Positions 9,218 to 17,446 of a DNA stretch of 64,000 nt are shown one piece after another. Every line of letters begins with the position of its first letter. Position 1 is the first letter of the stretch. The stretch is from Hymenobacter sp. APR13 (GTDB taxonomy: Bacteria > Bacteroidota > Bacteroidia > Cytophagales > Hymenobacteraceae), in NCBI RefSeq assembly GCF_000737515.1, contig NZ_CP006587.1:2537001-2601000 (forward strand), in the 5' to 3' direction. Made by a program: the position numbers and the translations under genes. The notes under the pieces were generated by a model that did no database searches, was not told the DNA's origin, and worked only from the letters and a program-made list of their open reading frames with translations.

Positions 9218-9240
9218 GCCCTGTTCCTCTCTCTGTGCCC

Positions 9241-9879
9241 ATGAATCTTGCTATCATCCTCGGCCTGCTGCTGGCCGCCTACCTGCTTGGCTCCATCCCC
9301 ACGGCCCTGTGGGTGGGCCAGCGCTTCTTCGGCCTCGATATCCGGGAGCATGGCTCCGGCAACGCCGGCGCCACCAACACCTTCCGGGTGCTGGGCAAGA
9401 AGCCGGGCTCCTTTGTCATGGCCATTGATGTACTGAAAGGCTGGGCCGCCACCTCGCTGGCTCAGGTGATGCTCAATCAGGGCGCCATCACGCCCGGGCA
9501 GCTGCTGTATTTCCAGCTGGCCTGCGGTATTCTGGCCATTGTGGGGCACATCTACCCGGTGTTTGCGGGGTTCCGGGGCGGCAAGGGCGTGGCCACGGTG
9601 CTGGGCATGATGCTGGCCATTGCGCCCGCCACGGTGGGCGTGTGTGTGCTGGTGTTTCTGGCGGTGCTGGCCACCACGCAGTACGTTTCGTTGAGCAGCA
9701 TGTCGGCCGGGGTGGCGTTTGCGCTGCTGCAGCTGCTGCCGGCGTTTCGGCCGCAGAATCCGCTGCTGGTGTGGTTCGGCTTTATCCTGGCGGCGCTGCT
9801 CGTCTACACCCACCGCGCCAACATTGGGCGGCTGCGGGCCGGCACCGAGAGCCGCGTGCCGCTGCCGTGGAAGAAGTGA
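9241..9879 (+). CDS. plsY: Acyl-phosphate:glycerol-3-phosphate acyltransferase
   Basis: PlsY is the inner-membrane enzyme that acylates glycerol 3-phosphate from acyl phosphate, the first step of phospholipid synthesis. The 212-residue product is of normal length with about five hydrophobic helices. Family motifs are present: GSIPTA near residue 17, GSGNAGATN at about residue 40, and FRGGKGVAT near residue 114. The start at 9241 (MNLAIILGLLLA) places a transmembrane helix at the N-terminus and lies downstream of a -7 box. A small lipoprotein gene follows after 19 bases and may be cotranscribed. Confidence 0.95.
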   Translation: MNLAIILGLLLAAYLLGSIPTALWVGQRFFGLDIREHGSGNAGATNTFRVLGKKPGSFVMAIDVLKGWAATSLAQVMLNQGAITPGQLLYFQLACGILAIVGHIYPVFAGFRGGKGVATVLGMMLAIAPATVGVCVLVFLAVLATTQYVSLSSMSAGVAFALLQLLPAFRPQNPLLVWFGFILAALLVYTHRANIGRLRAGTESRVPLPWKK

Positions 9880-9898
9880 AGTAGAAAGCTGGACTAAG

Positions 9899-10222
9899 AT
9901 GAAAAGACGCTGCTTATTGCTGCTTGTGAGTGGCCTGACGTCTTGTGCAGATTGCCAGGAGTACTACCGTGAGCAAATTCTACCGATGGAAATTAAAGCG
10001 GTAGTAGTTAAAAAATACAACGACAGTCTTAATCATACTTATCCGAGGATAGGTATCCAGCAGCCAAAGGGTGATAGTGAGTTTACCTTGTATTTCTACG
10101 ACAGGAGCCACTTATGGGACTCGCTGCTGGTAGGCGACAGCCTGAGAAAAGAAGCTGGCACGATGGAGTTCTACCGCATACGAAATGGTCGACGGAGTCT
10201 ATTTGAAGTAAGCTGCGAATAG
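9899..10222 (+). CDS. Small AT-richer lipoprotein, unknown function
   Basis: The ATG at 9899 opens a 107-residue frame with a lipoprotein signal (MKRRCLLLLVSGLTSC, lipid-attachment Cys at 16). The mature part starts ADCQEYYRE and has no family I recognise; it contains EFTLYFYDRSHLWDSLLVGD. Base composition is clearly more AT-rich than plsY or the following genes, suggesting recent acquisition or relaxed selection. A longer in-frame opening from 9719 overlaps plsY and is rejected. Probably read through from plsY. The following gap (10223-10445) contains TATGTTTG at 10386-10393, a plausible -7 box for the next gene. Confidence 0.75.
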   Translation: MKRRCLLLLVSGLTSCADCQEYYREQILPMEIKAVVVKKYNDSLNHTYPRIGIQQPKGDSEFTLYFYDRSHLWDSLLVGDSLRKEAGTMEFYRIRNGRRSLFEVSCE

Positions 10223-10445
10223 TAGCAACTAGGGAGACAGTATCTATCTGCTTTATAGTATCTGTTCCTGTCTGCCTGAATTTTCTTCATAGCAGACAAT
10301 ACCAAGTTGTTGGCTGCTATCTGATAGCACTGGGCGCGACCCACAAACGGTTACTGTAACGCTAGGGCTTACCGCGGGGGCGTGGTATGTTTGTACATCG
10401 GTTGGGCGCGGCTTCAATCACTATTTACTACCTCACTTCTTCCTA

Positions 10446-10877
10446 ATGGCTGATATCGTCCTGATTGAGGAATCGTATGGCTCTATGCTGCTGGCGCGGG
10501 AAGTTCCCTGCCTGATTGTACAGTGGCATGGCTTTGCCAACCGCCAGCAGTTTCAGTCGCTCATGGAGCGGGGCCTGGACCTGTACATCGAGGAAGCCAC
10601 CCGCACCCAGCCGCTGGGCTGGCTGGCCGATACGCGCCTGATCAGCGCCATCACTCCCGCCGACCAGACCTGGCTCGATACCGTCTGGAACCCCCGGGCC
10701 TACGCCGCCGGCATCCGGCACGTGAGCTTCGTGCTGGCCGAAAACGTGTTCGGGCAGATTGCCGTGCAGAACTACACGGCCAACACAGAGGCAGCCGCCG
10801 CCTACGTCATCGAGCCTTCCCACCACCGCACCCTGCCCGAGGCCAAGCGCTGGCTACGCAACGCGCTGCACGGCTAG
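10446..10877 (+). CDS. STAS/SpoIIAA-like protein, first of a tandem pair
   Basis: A 143-residue cytosolic protein without signal or membrane helix. The pattern of a short N-terminal strand pair (CLIVQWHGFANRQQF), a helix, then LGWLADTRLISAITPADQTW and FVLAENVFGQIAVQNY resembles the SpoIIAA/STAS-like fold, used in many bacteria as an anti-sigma antagonist or lipid-binding module. I infer this from the pattern only. The next gene is a divergent paralogue: both have a D-T/N-R stretch at mid-length, a conserved Trp after it, and an EAK/DAKxWLR C-terminus. No kinase or sigma-factor partner gene is adjacent. Confidence 0.65.
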   Translation: MADIVLIEESYGSMLLAREVPCLIVQWHGFANRQQFQSLMERGLDLYIEEATRTQPLGWLADTRLISAITPADQTWLDTVWNPRAYAAGIRHVSFVLAENVFGQIAVQNYTANTEAAAAYVIEPSHHRTLPEAKRWLRNALHG

Positions 10878-10949
10878 CCTGTTTTTTCGCTCTTCCCCAT
10901 CGGCCAATAGCGCCGGAAGGTGGTTGCTGTCTTTTGCCCTCTACTACCC

Positions 10950-11366
10950 ATGAAACAGACCCTACAGAATGCGCTGGGCCGCACCTATATCAGCGTGGAG
11001 CAGGATACCGCAAACCGCTGGATTGCGGTGGACTGGATGGGCTACCTCACCACCGACAGCATCAAGGCCGGCGCCCGGGCCTACACGGAGGCGCTGGCTA
11101 GCTCCGGCTACCAGGCCGTGCTCAACGATACCCGCAACGTGCTCGGCCCCTGGGACCATTCCATGGACTGGGTGATCAACGAGTGGGCGCCCAACGCCGC
11201 CGCCGCTGGCCTGCGCTATCTGGCCATGATCAGCACACCCGATTCCATGGCCGACTCTTCGGCGGCCACCTTCTACGCCCAGCTCAAGGCCTTCCAAACC
11301 CGCATCTTCGACAACGAAACCGACGCCAAAGCCTGGCTGCGGCAAAGCTTGGCGGCGCTGCGGTAG
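10950..11366 (+). CDS. STAS/SpoIIAA-like protein, second of a tandem pair
   Basis: This 138-residue protein is a likely paralogue of the gene 72 bases upstream. Shared landmarks are a Trp-containing N-terminal strand (WIAVDWMGYLTTDSIKAG), AVLNDTRNVLGPWDHSMDW in mid-protein, and DAKAWLRQSL at the end. The ATG at 10950 was chosen over an in-frame GTG at 10920 because the gap then holds a TCTTTTG box. No membrane segment. Function is unknown; a STAS-like regulatory fold is my inference. The pair probably forms one transcript ending before the dipeptidase gene, which has its own spacing. Confidence 0.65.
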   Translation: MKQTLQNALGRTYISVEQDTANRWIAVDWMGYLTTDSIKAGARAYTEALASSGYQAVLNDTRNVLGPWDHSMDWVINEWAPNAAAAGLRYLAMISTPDSMADSSAATFYAQLKAFQTRIFDNETDAKAWLRQSLAALR

Positions 11367-11433
11367 CGCGCTGCCCGCTACGCCTGCGTTGGCTACTTTT
11401 ACCCCCGGATTCCCCACTAACCCCGCTTCCCGC

Positions 11434-12798
11434 ATGGCTTCTCTCCTCGAACAGCACCAGGACCGTTTTCTGAGCGAATTGCTCGACTGGCTGCGTATCC
11501 CTTCGGTTTCGGCCGACCCCAAGTTTCACGGCGACGTGCTGAAAGCCGCCGAGTACCTCAAGGCCCGCTTCGAGGAAGTAGGGCTGGAGAAGGTAGAGCT
11601 GTGCCCCACGGCCGGCAACCCCATCGTCTACGGCGAGAAAATCGTTGACCCCAGCCTGCCCACGGTACTCGTGTACGGCCACTACGACGTGCAGCCCGCC
11701 GACCCGTATGAGCTCTGGGACTCGCCGCCGTTCGAGCCCGTCATCAAAGACGAGAAGATCTACGCCCGCGGCGCCTGCGACGACAAAGGCCAGGTGTATA
11801 TGCACGTGAAGGCCCTGGAAATGATGAACCTGGACGGTGGCCTGCCCTGCAACATCAAGGTGATGATTGAGGGCGAGGAGGAAATCGGGTCCAACAACCT
11901 CGGCATCTTCGTGCGCGCCAACAAGGAAAAGCTGAAGGCCGACGTCATCCTTATTTCCGACACCGGCATGCTCGCCAACGACGCGCCCAGCATTGAGGTG
12001 GGGTTGCGCGGCCTGAGCTACCACGAAGTGGAAGTGACCGGCCCCAACCGCGACCTGCACTCCGGCATCTACGGCGGGGCCGTGCCCAACCCCATCAACG
12101 TGCTCTGCAAGATGATTGCCTCGCTGCACGACGAAAACAACCACATCACCATCCCCGAGTTCTACAACAACGTGGCGGTGCTGACGGACGAAGAGCGCGC
12201 CGAGCTGAACCGCGTGCCGCACTTCGACGACGAGTTCAAGCAAAGCATCGGCCTCAATGATGTGTACGGCGAGAAAGGCTACACCACCGTGGAGCGCATC
12301 GGCATCCGGCCCACTTTGGACGTGAACGGCATCTGGGGCGGCTACACTGGCGAGGGCGCCAAAACCGTCATTGCCTCCAAGGCCTACGCCAAGATTTCGA
12401 TGCGCCTGGTGCCCTACCAGACTTCCGACGAAATCACGGCCCTGTTCCAGAAGCACTTCGAAAGCATTGCTCCCAGCGGCGTAACGGTGGTCGTGAAGCC
12501 CCACCACGGCGGTGAGCCCGTCGTGACGCCGACCGACTCGGTAGCCTACAAAGCCGCGGCCGACGCCATGGAAACCACTTTCGGCAAGCGCCCCATCCCC
12601 ACGCGCGGCGGCGGCTCCATCCCGATTGTGGCCATGTTCAAAACCGAGTTGGGCCTCGACACGGTGCTGCTGGGCTTCGGCCTCGACTCCGACGCCATCC
12701 ACTCGCCCAATGAGCACTACGGCGTGTTCAACTTCCTGAAAGGCATCGAAACCATACCGCACTTCTACCGCAACTACGCCGCGGCCATGAAGGCGTAA
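11434..12798 (+). CDS. M20 family dipeptidase
   Basis: A zinc-dependent dipeptidase/amidohydrolase of 454 residues, probably cytosolic because there is no signal peptide. The binuclear metal site is visible: GHYDVQP (about residues 83-89), bridging Asp in ARGACDDKG (about 111), catalytic Glu pair in EGEEEIGS (about 146-153), Asp in SDTGM, and a late His in HSPNEHY (about 423). The dimerisation lid domain lies between, with HSGIYGGAVPNP. The frame extends to a TTG at 11389, but ATG 11434 (MASLLEQHQDRFLSE) matches the family start. A strong terminator follows. Confidence 0.93.
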   Translation: MASLLEQHQDRFLSELLDWLRIPSVSADPKFHGDVLKAAEYLKARFEEVGLEKVELCPTAGNPIVYGEKIVDPSLPTVLVYGHYDVQPADPYELWDSPPFEPVIKDEKIYARGACDDKGQVYMHVKALEMMNLDGGLPCNIKVMIEGEEEIGSNNLGIFVRANKEKLKADVILISDTGMLANDAPSIEVGLRGLSYHEVEVTGPNRDLHSGIYGGAVPNPINVLCKMIASLHDENNHITIPEFYNNVAVLTDEERAELNRVPHFDDEFKQSIGLNDVYGEKGYTTVERIGIRPTLDVNGIWGGYTGEGAKTVIASKAYAKISMRLVPYQTSDEITALFQKHFESIAPSGVTVVVKPHHGGEPVVTPTDSVAYKAAADAMETTFGKRPIPTRGGGSIPIVAMFKTELGLDTVLLGFGLDSDAIHSPNEHYGVFNFLKGIETIPHFYRNYAAAMKA

Positions 12799-12811
12799 GG
12801 AGTGGTTGTAT

Positions 12812-12859
12812 AAAAGCAAAAAGCCCGGTTCCTACGTAGGAACCGGGCTTTTTGCTTTT
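12812..12859. terminator. Bidirectional terminator
   Basis: A perfect 48-base palindrome with A-rich and T-rich ends (AAAAGCAAAAAGCCCGG outward from a CTACGTAG centre). It lies between the convergent dipeptidase and PorT-like barrel genes. Confidence 0.9.
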
Positions 12860-12912
12860 GAAGGCCGACGGTCAGTAGCGCAAACTTTTTAGTTCGCGCT
12901 ACTACCTACCGA

Positions 12913-13578
12913 TTATTTGCCGGGCAGCAGGAAGCCTACCGAGGCCTGGAACAGCGAGTTGCGGGCATTGCGCACGTCGGCGTCGCCGGTGTAGCCGTCT
13001 TTGCCGAAATCCGTAAACGAGCCGTTGTAGCGAATGCCTAGCATCAGGCCGTTATCAGCCTGGTAGCCCAGCCCGGCGGCATACCCGATTTCGTTGCGGT
13101 TCACGTTGTCGAGGTCGGCCACACCTTGGCGCTGGAAGGCCGTGTTGCCGTTGACCGACACCTTGGATTCGTCTTTCACTTTCAGTAGGTAGCTGTACTG
13201 CGGGCCGGCTTCAAAATACACGCCCCCGGCGCGCACTTTCAGTAGCACCGGCACGTCGATGTAATTGTAGGTCCTGTCGCCGTCGTATTTAACGCGGGTG
13301 CCGGCAATGGTAAATTCATCGTCGGCGTAGGTGAAGCCCTTTTGCGAAAACAGTACTTCCGGCTGCACCGACAGGAAACCGTCGTCGAGCAGGCCAATGT
13401 TGAGCATGGCGCCGCCGTGGAAGCCAACTTTGTTTTTGTAACGGTCTTCTTCGGTCAGGTCGCCGGAGATGTTGGACAGGTTAGCGCCGCCTTTCAGGCC
13501 GAACCGGATGCCCTGCGCGTGGGCGGAGGCGCCACCCAGCAGCAGCAGGGCAAACAAGGCAACAGAAGTCTTTTTCAT
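12913..13578 (-). CDS. PorT-family outer-membrane beta-barrel protein
   Basis: A 221-residue protein with signal peptide MKKTSVALFALLLLGGASAHA. The mature part begins with RFGLKGGANLSNISGD, the hallmark of the small eight-strand barrels annotated as PorT or OMP_b-brl_2 in Bacteroidota. LSVQPEVLFSQKGF and YIDVPVLLKVRAGGVYFEAGPQYSYL follow, and it ends in alternating strands up to SVGFLLPGK. ATG 13578 is chosen over an upstream TTG at 13605 because it starts the signal peptide. It lies in tandem with the paralogue at 13709-14419; a third paralogue is at 41345. The precise role is unknown. Confidence 0.85.
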   Translation of the reverse strand: MKKTSVALFALLLLGGASAHAQGIRFGLKGGANLSNISGDLTEEDRYKNKVGFHGGAMLNIGLLDDGFLSVQPEVLFSQKGFTYADDEFTIAGTRVKYDGDRTYNYIDVPVLLKVRAGGVYFEAGPQYSYLLKVKDESKVSVNGNTAFQRQGVADLDNVNRNEIGYAAGLGYQADNGLMLGIRYNGSFTDFGKDGYTGDADVRNARNSLFQASVGFLLPGK

Positions 13579-13647
13579 GAGAAAACACGGTTGAGTGAAT
13601 ACCAATGGCCTATACGAGCCACTCTGGCAAGTGGACTAAGGCCACAA

Positions 13648-13687
13648 AAAAACGGCCATTTCTTCGTGCGAAAAAACGGCCGTTTTT
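13648..13687 (-). terminator. Probable terminator of the 13709-14419 gene
   Basis: Arms AAAAACGGCC (13648-13657) and GGCCGTTTTT (13678-13687) enclose a 20-base loop that can partly pair internally. On the minus strand it lies 22 bases after the stop of the upstream barrel gene and ends in a T run. Confidence 0.6.
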
Positions 13688-13708
13688 AGAAAGTATTGCG
13701 CCAGACGA

Positions 13709-14419
13709 TTACTTGCCCAGCGGCAGCAGGTAGCCTACTTGCAGCATGAAGGCATCGTTGAATGCTTTAGGCTCACCATCAATATTTTTGGTATCGATAA
13801 GCGAGTTGAAGCCACGGTTGTAACGCAGCCCAACGCTCAGGCCGCCTTCGGTCTGGTAGCCTAGGCCGGCAATAGCACCGATATCGAAGCTAGCCAAGTC
13901 AGATTTGCCATCCGATTCCCCGGATACTGCTTCATCTTTACGGCCGTCGCTGAACTTGGTAGTGGTTTCCGTGTCCTGGCTGGAGCGGGCCAGATAACCT
14001 ACCTGTGGGCCTAACTCGAAGAACAAGCCACCAGCATTGATTTTCGCCAGCAACGGCACATCGATATAAGTCAGCTTGCGCTTGGTTTCAATTTCGAGGC
14101 TGCTAATTGCGCCGGTAGGGTTTTTGAATTTCTGCTCGATCTGGTAGCCTTTGCGGTTCACCAGCACCTCAGGAGCAAATGAGAAGAAGCCGTCGCTGGA
14201 AAGCGGGATGGTGAAGGCAAGGCCTGCGTTGAACCCGAGCAAACGATCAGACAGATCGGTGTCGTAGGTAGGGCCTGTGATCTGCTGAACATCTTTACCG
14301 GCGAGGTTGGCATACGTAGCGCCACCTTTGATGCCGATGCGGAAACCACCTGCGTCCTGGGCGTGAGCAACAGCAGTAGCAGACACTAGGGCCAGCGTGA
14401 GGGCAAGAGACTTTTTCAT
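13709..14419 (-). CDS. PorT-family outer-membrane beta-barrel protein
   Basis: The minus-strand ATG at 14419 opens a 236-residue protein with a clean signal peptide (MKKSLALTLALVSATAVAHA). The barrel pattern is shared with its neighbour: FRIGIKGGATYANLAGKD, FSFAPEVLVNRKGYQ, YIDVPLLAKINAGGLFFELG, LSVGLRYNRGFNSL and final MLQVGYLLPLGK. The upstream extension of the frame to 14563 has no start-like features and is rejected. Codon use is slightly more AT-rich than the dipeptidase nearby. It probably inserts into the outer membrane; any cargo or partner is not evident. Confidence 0.85.
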   Translation of the reverse strand: MKKSLALTLALVSATAVAHAQDAGGFRIGIKGGATYANLAGKDVQQITGPTYDTDLSDRLLGFNAGLAFTIPLSSDGFFSFAPEVLVNRKGYQIEQKFKNPTGAISSLEIETKRKLTYIDVPLLAKINAGGLFFELGPQVGYLARSSQDTETTTKFSDGRKDEAVSGESDGKSDLASFDIGAIAGLGYQTEGGLSVGLRYNRGFNSLIDTKNIDGEPKAFNDAFMLQVGYLLPLGK

Positions 14420-14618
14420 GAGAATAGGTGAGGGGGTGGAGGTGGCAAACACACAACGGCAACACAAACCCGGGCCAGAGGCCACTATGCGGGCCGTTTC
14501 AGGGCCTCTTAGCGAAGGAAGTACTCGAAATGTTGCGTTGAGTTGAAAAATTAATCTGGGCAATACGTGCGGGTAGCAGCGCTTCAGATGCCTATTTTCG
14601 GGCTCGTTTTGCTGTCGT

Positions 14619-15728
14619 ATGCCTTTTTATATTCGATTGATACTGAAGCTTACAAGGGCGTTTTTGCTGCTGCTGGCCGCACCTGTACAGGCGCAGTCAC
14701 CCGCGCCCGGCCCCTTGGTGATTGGGGCCTACGCGCAGGGAAGTTTTATTATGGCCCATACCCCGGCCATCAACCATCTGGCCGTATCGCACCCCACGGG
14801 GCTGGAGCTGAACCTGCAGCGCCAGACCAACGGCTCGGAGCCTTGGCACGCCTGGTACCGCTACCCTAAAATCGGGCTGGCGCTGGTATATTACGACTAC
14901 CACAATCCCGTGCTGGGCCAGTCTTACGCCTCCACTATCTACCTCAACAAACGGTTTTTGTACTCGCCCCGGCATGAGCTGAACTTCCGGCTGGGCACTG
15001 GCCTGGCTTACTTCACTAATCCGTTCAGCCTCGAAACCAACCACAAAAACACCATCGTCAGCTCGCGCCTGAACGCTACGCTACAGATGCGCCTGGAGTA
15101 CGACGTGGCCGTGGCCGAGCACCTGGGGCTGCTGGTGGGACTGGGGCTGAATCATTACTCCAACGGCGCCACCACCAAGCCCAACTTCGGCATCAACCTG
15201 CCCACCGTGTTTCTGGGGCTCAACTACCACCAGCAGCGCCCCTTCGTGCCGCTGGCCCCGCCCGCCGACGACACCCCCGCCGACCTGGGCCGGAACTTCC
15301 TCAACCTGAGTACCAGCCTGGGCTTCAAGCAGCGCAGCGCCATCGACCGCCACAAATACCTCGTGCACTCGGTGTCGGTGCTGGGCGGACGCCGCATGGG
15401 ACGCAAAAGCAACCTGCTGGTGGGCCTCGAAGGCTTCTACGACCGCAGCCTGCTGTCCCAGCTGCGCGACACCGCCCGCACCACCGAGAATCTGCCCGAC
15501 GTGAAAAAAGCCGGTGCCATTATCGGCCACGAGCTGCTGTTTGGCCGCCTGGCCGTCGTCACGCACCTGGGCATCTACTTCTACAATCCCTACAAGTCCA
15601 ATGCGTTCTACTACGAGCGGATCGGCCTGAAATACCACGTCACCGACCGCCTTTTCGGCGCCGTCGACCTCAAAGTACACCGCGGCTCCGCCGACGTAAT
15701 CGAGTGGAAAGTGGGCGTGAAGCTGTAA
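14619..15728 (+). CDS. PagL-like acyloxyacyl hydrolase / lipid A deacylase family
   Basis: A 369-residue exported protein (signal peptide ending PVQAQS). It resembles the acyloxyacyl hydrolase/PagL family of outer-membrane barrels that remove the 3-O acyl chain from lipid A. The family core is LGTGLAYFTNPF, then SSRLNATLQMRLEYDV, LLVGLGLNHYSNGATTKPN and VFLGLNYH, with the catalytic-type His and Ser in NHYSNGA. The residue 12 after that Ser, Glu in the classical enzyme as I recall it, appears to be Asn here (GIN). The C-terminus IEWKVGVKL is strand-like. It is longer than PagL, so the function could be related but different. Confidence 0.7.
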   Translation: MPFYIRLILKLTRAFLLLLAAPVQAQSPAPGPLVIGAYAQGSFIMAHTPAINHLAVSHPTGLELNLQRQTNGSEPWHAWYRYPKIGLALVYYDYHNPVLGQSYASTIYLNKRFLYSPRHELNFRLGTGLAYFTNPFSLETNHKNTIVSSRLNATLQMRLEYDVAVAEHLGLLVGLGLNHYSNGATTKPNFGINLPTVFLGLNYHQQRPFVPLAPPADDTPADLGRNFLNLSTSLGFKQRSAIDRHKYLVHSVSVLGGRRMGRKSNLLVGLEGFYDRSLLSQLRDTARTTENLPDVKKAGAIIGHELLFGRLAVVTHLGIYFYNPYKSNAFYYERIGLKYHVTDRLFGAVDLKVHRGSADVIEWKVGVKL

Positions 15729-15762
15729 ATGGTGGATATGTGGGCTGGTGGGTTGGTGGGTC

Positions 15763-15907
15763 GAACGTCATGCTCAGCTTGCCGAAGCATCTCTACCGCT
15801 TCGCTGAAACGTCATTCCGAGCAGCGCGAGGAATCTCGCGTGCTTTCGCTGGGCATGGTTACCCAACGAAGCGGTAGAGATGCTTCGGCAAGCTCAGCAT
15901 GACGTTC
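15763..15907. repeat. Palindromic repeat, family A, with a nested fragment
   Basis: The 41-base arms 15763-15803 and 15867-15907 are perfect reverse complements, starting GAACGTCATGCTCAGCTTGC. The loop contains AACGTCATTCCGAGCAGCG followed by GAGGAATCTCG (15808-15838), which is one arm of the separate element at 31061-31148. The structure is best read as one repeat carrying a fragment of a sister repeat. It fills the gap between the PagL-like gene and pyrD, which converge here. Confidence 0.9.
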
Positions 15908-15937
15908 AACCCACCACGCCACCAACCCAGCAACCCG

Positions 15938-16969
15938 CTACTTCACCAGCGCTTGGTTGATGCGTTTGATCAGGCTGGGGCCTTCGTACACGAAGCCGCT
16001 GTACAGCTGCACCAGCGAGGCGCCGGCCGCCAGCTTTTCCTGCGCGTCCTCGGGTGAGTGAATGCCGCCCACCCCGATAATGGGCAGTGCGCCCTTGCTG
16101 TGCTGATGCAGGTAGCGCACCACCTCCGTGGCGCGCTGGCGCAGCGGGCGGCCGCTCAGGCCGCCGGCGCCCAGGCTCTGCACGTGGCTGGCGGGCGTTT
16201 GCAGCCCGTTGCGGCTGATGGTGGTGTTAGTAGCCACGAGGCCGCTGAGCTGGGTTTCGCGGGCTATCAGCAGGATGTCGTCGAGCTGGGCGTCGGTGAG
16301 GTCGGGGGCTATTTTGAGCAGCAGCGGGCGGGGCGAGGGCAGCGTGGCGTTGCGCTCCTGCACCTGCTGTAGCAGCCGGATCAGCGGCTCGCGCTCCTGC
16401 AGCTGCCGCAGCCCCGGCGTATTCGGCGACGACACGTTCACCACGAAGTAGTCGACCACGGCGTGTAGCGCCTCCACGCAGGCCACGTAGTCGTGGGCCG
16501 CCTGCTCGTTGGGCGTGTCCTTGTTCTTGCCGATGTTGCCACCCACAATCAGGCCGGCCGGACGCGGGCCGCGCAGGCGCTCGGCGGCGGCGGCGGCGCC
16601 CTGGTTGTTGAAGCCCATACGGTTGAGCAGCGCCCCGTCCTGCGGCAGCCGGAACAGGCGCGGCGTGGGGTTGCCAGGCTGCGGCCGCGGCGTCACCGTC
16701 CCGATTTCCACGAACCCGAAGCCCAGCTCGCCCAGCTCCGGCAGCAGCTCGGCGTTTTTGTCGAGGCCGGCGGCCAGCCCCACCGGGTTGCGAAACCGCA
16801 GCCCGAACACCTCCCGCTCCAGATCCGGATGCTGAAAGTCGTAGAGCCCGCGCAGCAGCGCGGCCCCGCCCGGCACCCGGTGGGTGCGCCGTAGGTTATC
16901 GAACACCAGATGATGCGCTTTTTCTGCGTCGAGCTGAAAGAGCAGGGGCTTGAGTAGGGCTTTGTACAT
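15938..16969 (-). CDS. pyrD: Dihydroorotate dehydrogenase (quinone)
   Basis: PyrD class 2 oxidises dihydroorotate to orotate in pyrimidine synthesis, passing electrons to the membrane quinone pool. The 343-residue product has the amphipathic N-terminal membrane-contact segment of class 2 enzymes (about 1-40). FMN-binding NPVGLAAGLDKN (about 61-72), NIGKNK (145-150), the catalytic Ser loop NVSSPNTPGL (178-187) and GVGGIHSPEDA near the C-terminus are all present. Length and motifs are normal. It is transcribed away from tRNA-Lys. The gap 16970-17133 holds no gene. Confidence 0.97.
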   Translation of the reverse strand: MYKALLKPLLFQLDAEKAHHLVFDNLRRTHRVPGGAALLRGLYDFQHPDLEREVFGLRFRNPVGLAAGLDKNAELLPELGELGFGFVEIGTVTPRPQPGNPTPRLFRLPQDGALLNRMGFNNQGAAAAAERLRGPRPAGLIVGGNIGKNKDTPNEQAAHDYVACVEALHAVVDYFVVNVSSPNTPGLRQLQEREPLIRLLQQVQERNATLPSPRPLLLKIAPDLTDAQLDDILLIARETQLSGLVATNTTISRNGLQTPASHVQSLGAGGLSGRPLRQRATEVVRYLHQHSKGALPIIGVGGIHSPEDAQEKLAAGASLVQLYSGFVYEGPSLIKRINQALVK

Positions 16970-17133
16970 GGCTGACCAGCGCGTTTCCGGAAGACAAAGC
17001 TCCCACTTATTCCGTTAGCGGACACGCGGTCTGGCAACAGCTCCTGAAAAATTTATTTTGAAAGATATATACCTGAAAACTAGCTGAATCGGGTGGGCAA
17101 CACGGGCTGCCTGACCGCAAAGGCAGAAAAAAG

Positions 17134-17165
17134 CTTGCAGGAAGTGAAATGACCTAGTACTTTTG
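17134..17165 (+). promoter_or_regulatory. Promoter of tRNA-Lys
   Basis: CTTG at 17134-17137 (one mismatch to TTTG) and TACTTTTG at 17158-17165 are 20 bases apart. This is the Bacteroidota sigma-70-type pattern, 42 bases before the mature tRNA start. Confidence 0.7.
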
Positions 17166-17207
17166 CCATCCCTTCAGCAGGAAGCCAAGGCCACTGCAAC
17201 GGGAACT

Positions 17208-17283
17208 GATTCTGTAGCTCAGCTGGTAGAGCAATACACTTTTAATGTATGGGTCCTGGGTTCGAATCCCAGCGGGATCACCA
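17208..17283 (+). tRNA. tRNA-Lys (anticodon TTT)
   Basis: A 76-base cloverleaf. The acceptor GATTCTG pairs with CGGGATC, including two G-T pairs. The D arm is GCTC/GAGC. The anticodon stem ATACA/TGTAT encloses loop CTTTTAA with anticodon TTT. The T arm is CTGGG-TTCGAAT-CCCAG. The 3' CCA is encoded. A terminator follows at once. Confidence 0.97.
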
Positions 17284-17317
17284 AAACCCTCACTGCGAAA
17301 TGCAGTGAGGGTTTTTT
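17284..17317 (+). terminator. Terminator after tRNA-Lys
   Basis: Stem AACCCTCACTGC with its complement GCAGTGAGGGTT around a GAAAT loop, followed by TTTT. It starts directly after the encoded CCA. Confidence 0.85.
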
Positions 17318-17446
17318 ATTGTTGCTTACCGGAAGCCAAAGTCCCTGCAAGCCCAGGTCGTACAGCCATCCGCAACTTGCCCGGCATCCAGTCCCGCGCC
17401 AACTACAAAATCCGCGAAATCCGAAAAATCCGGTTAAATCCGTGAT

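Noticed and set aside
11284..12819. 511-codon minus-strand frame opposite the dipeptidase
   Set aside because: The + strand frame has all metal ligands; the minus frame has no family features.
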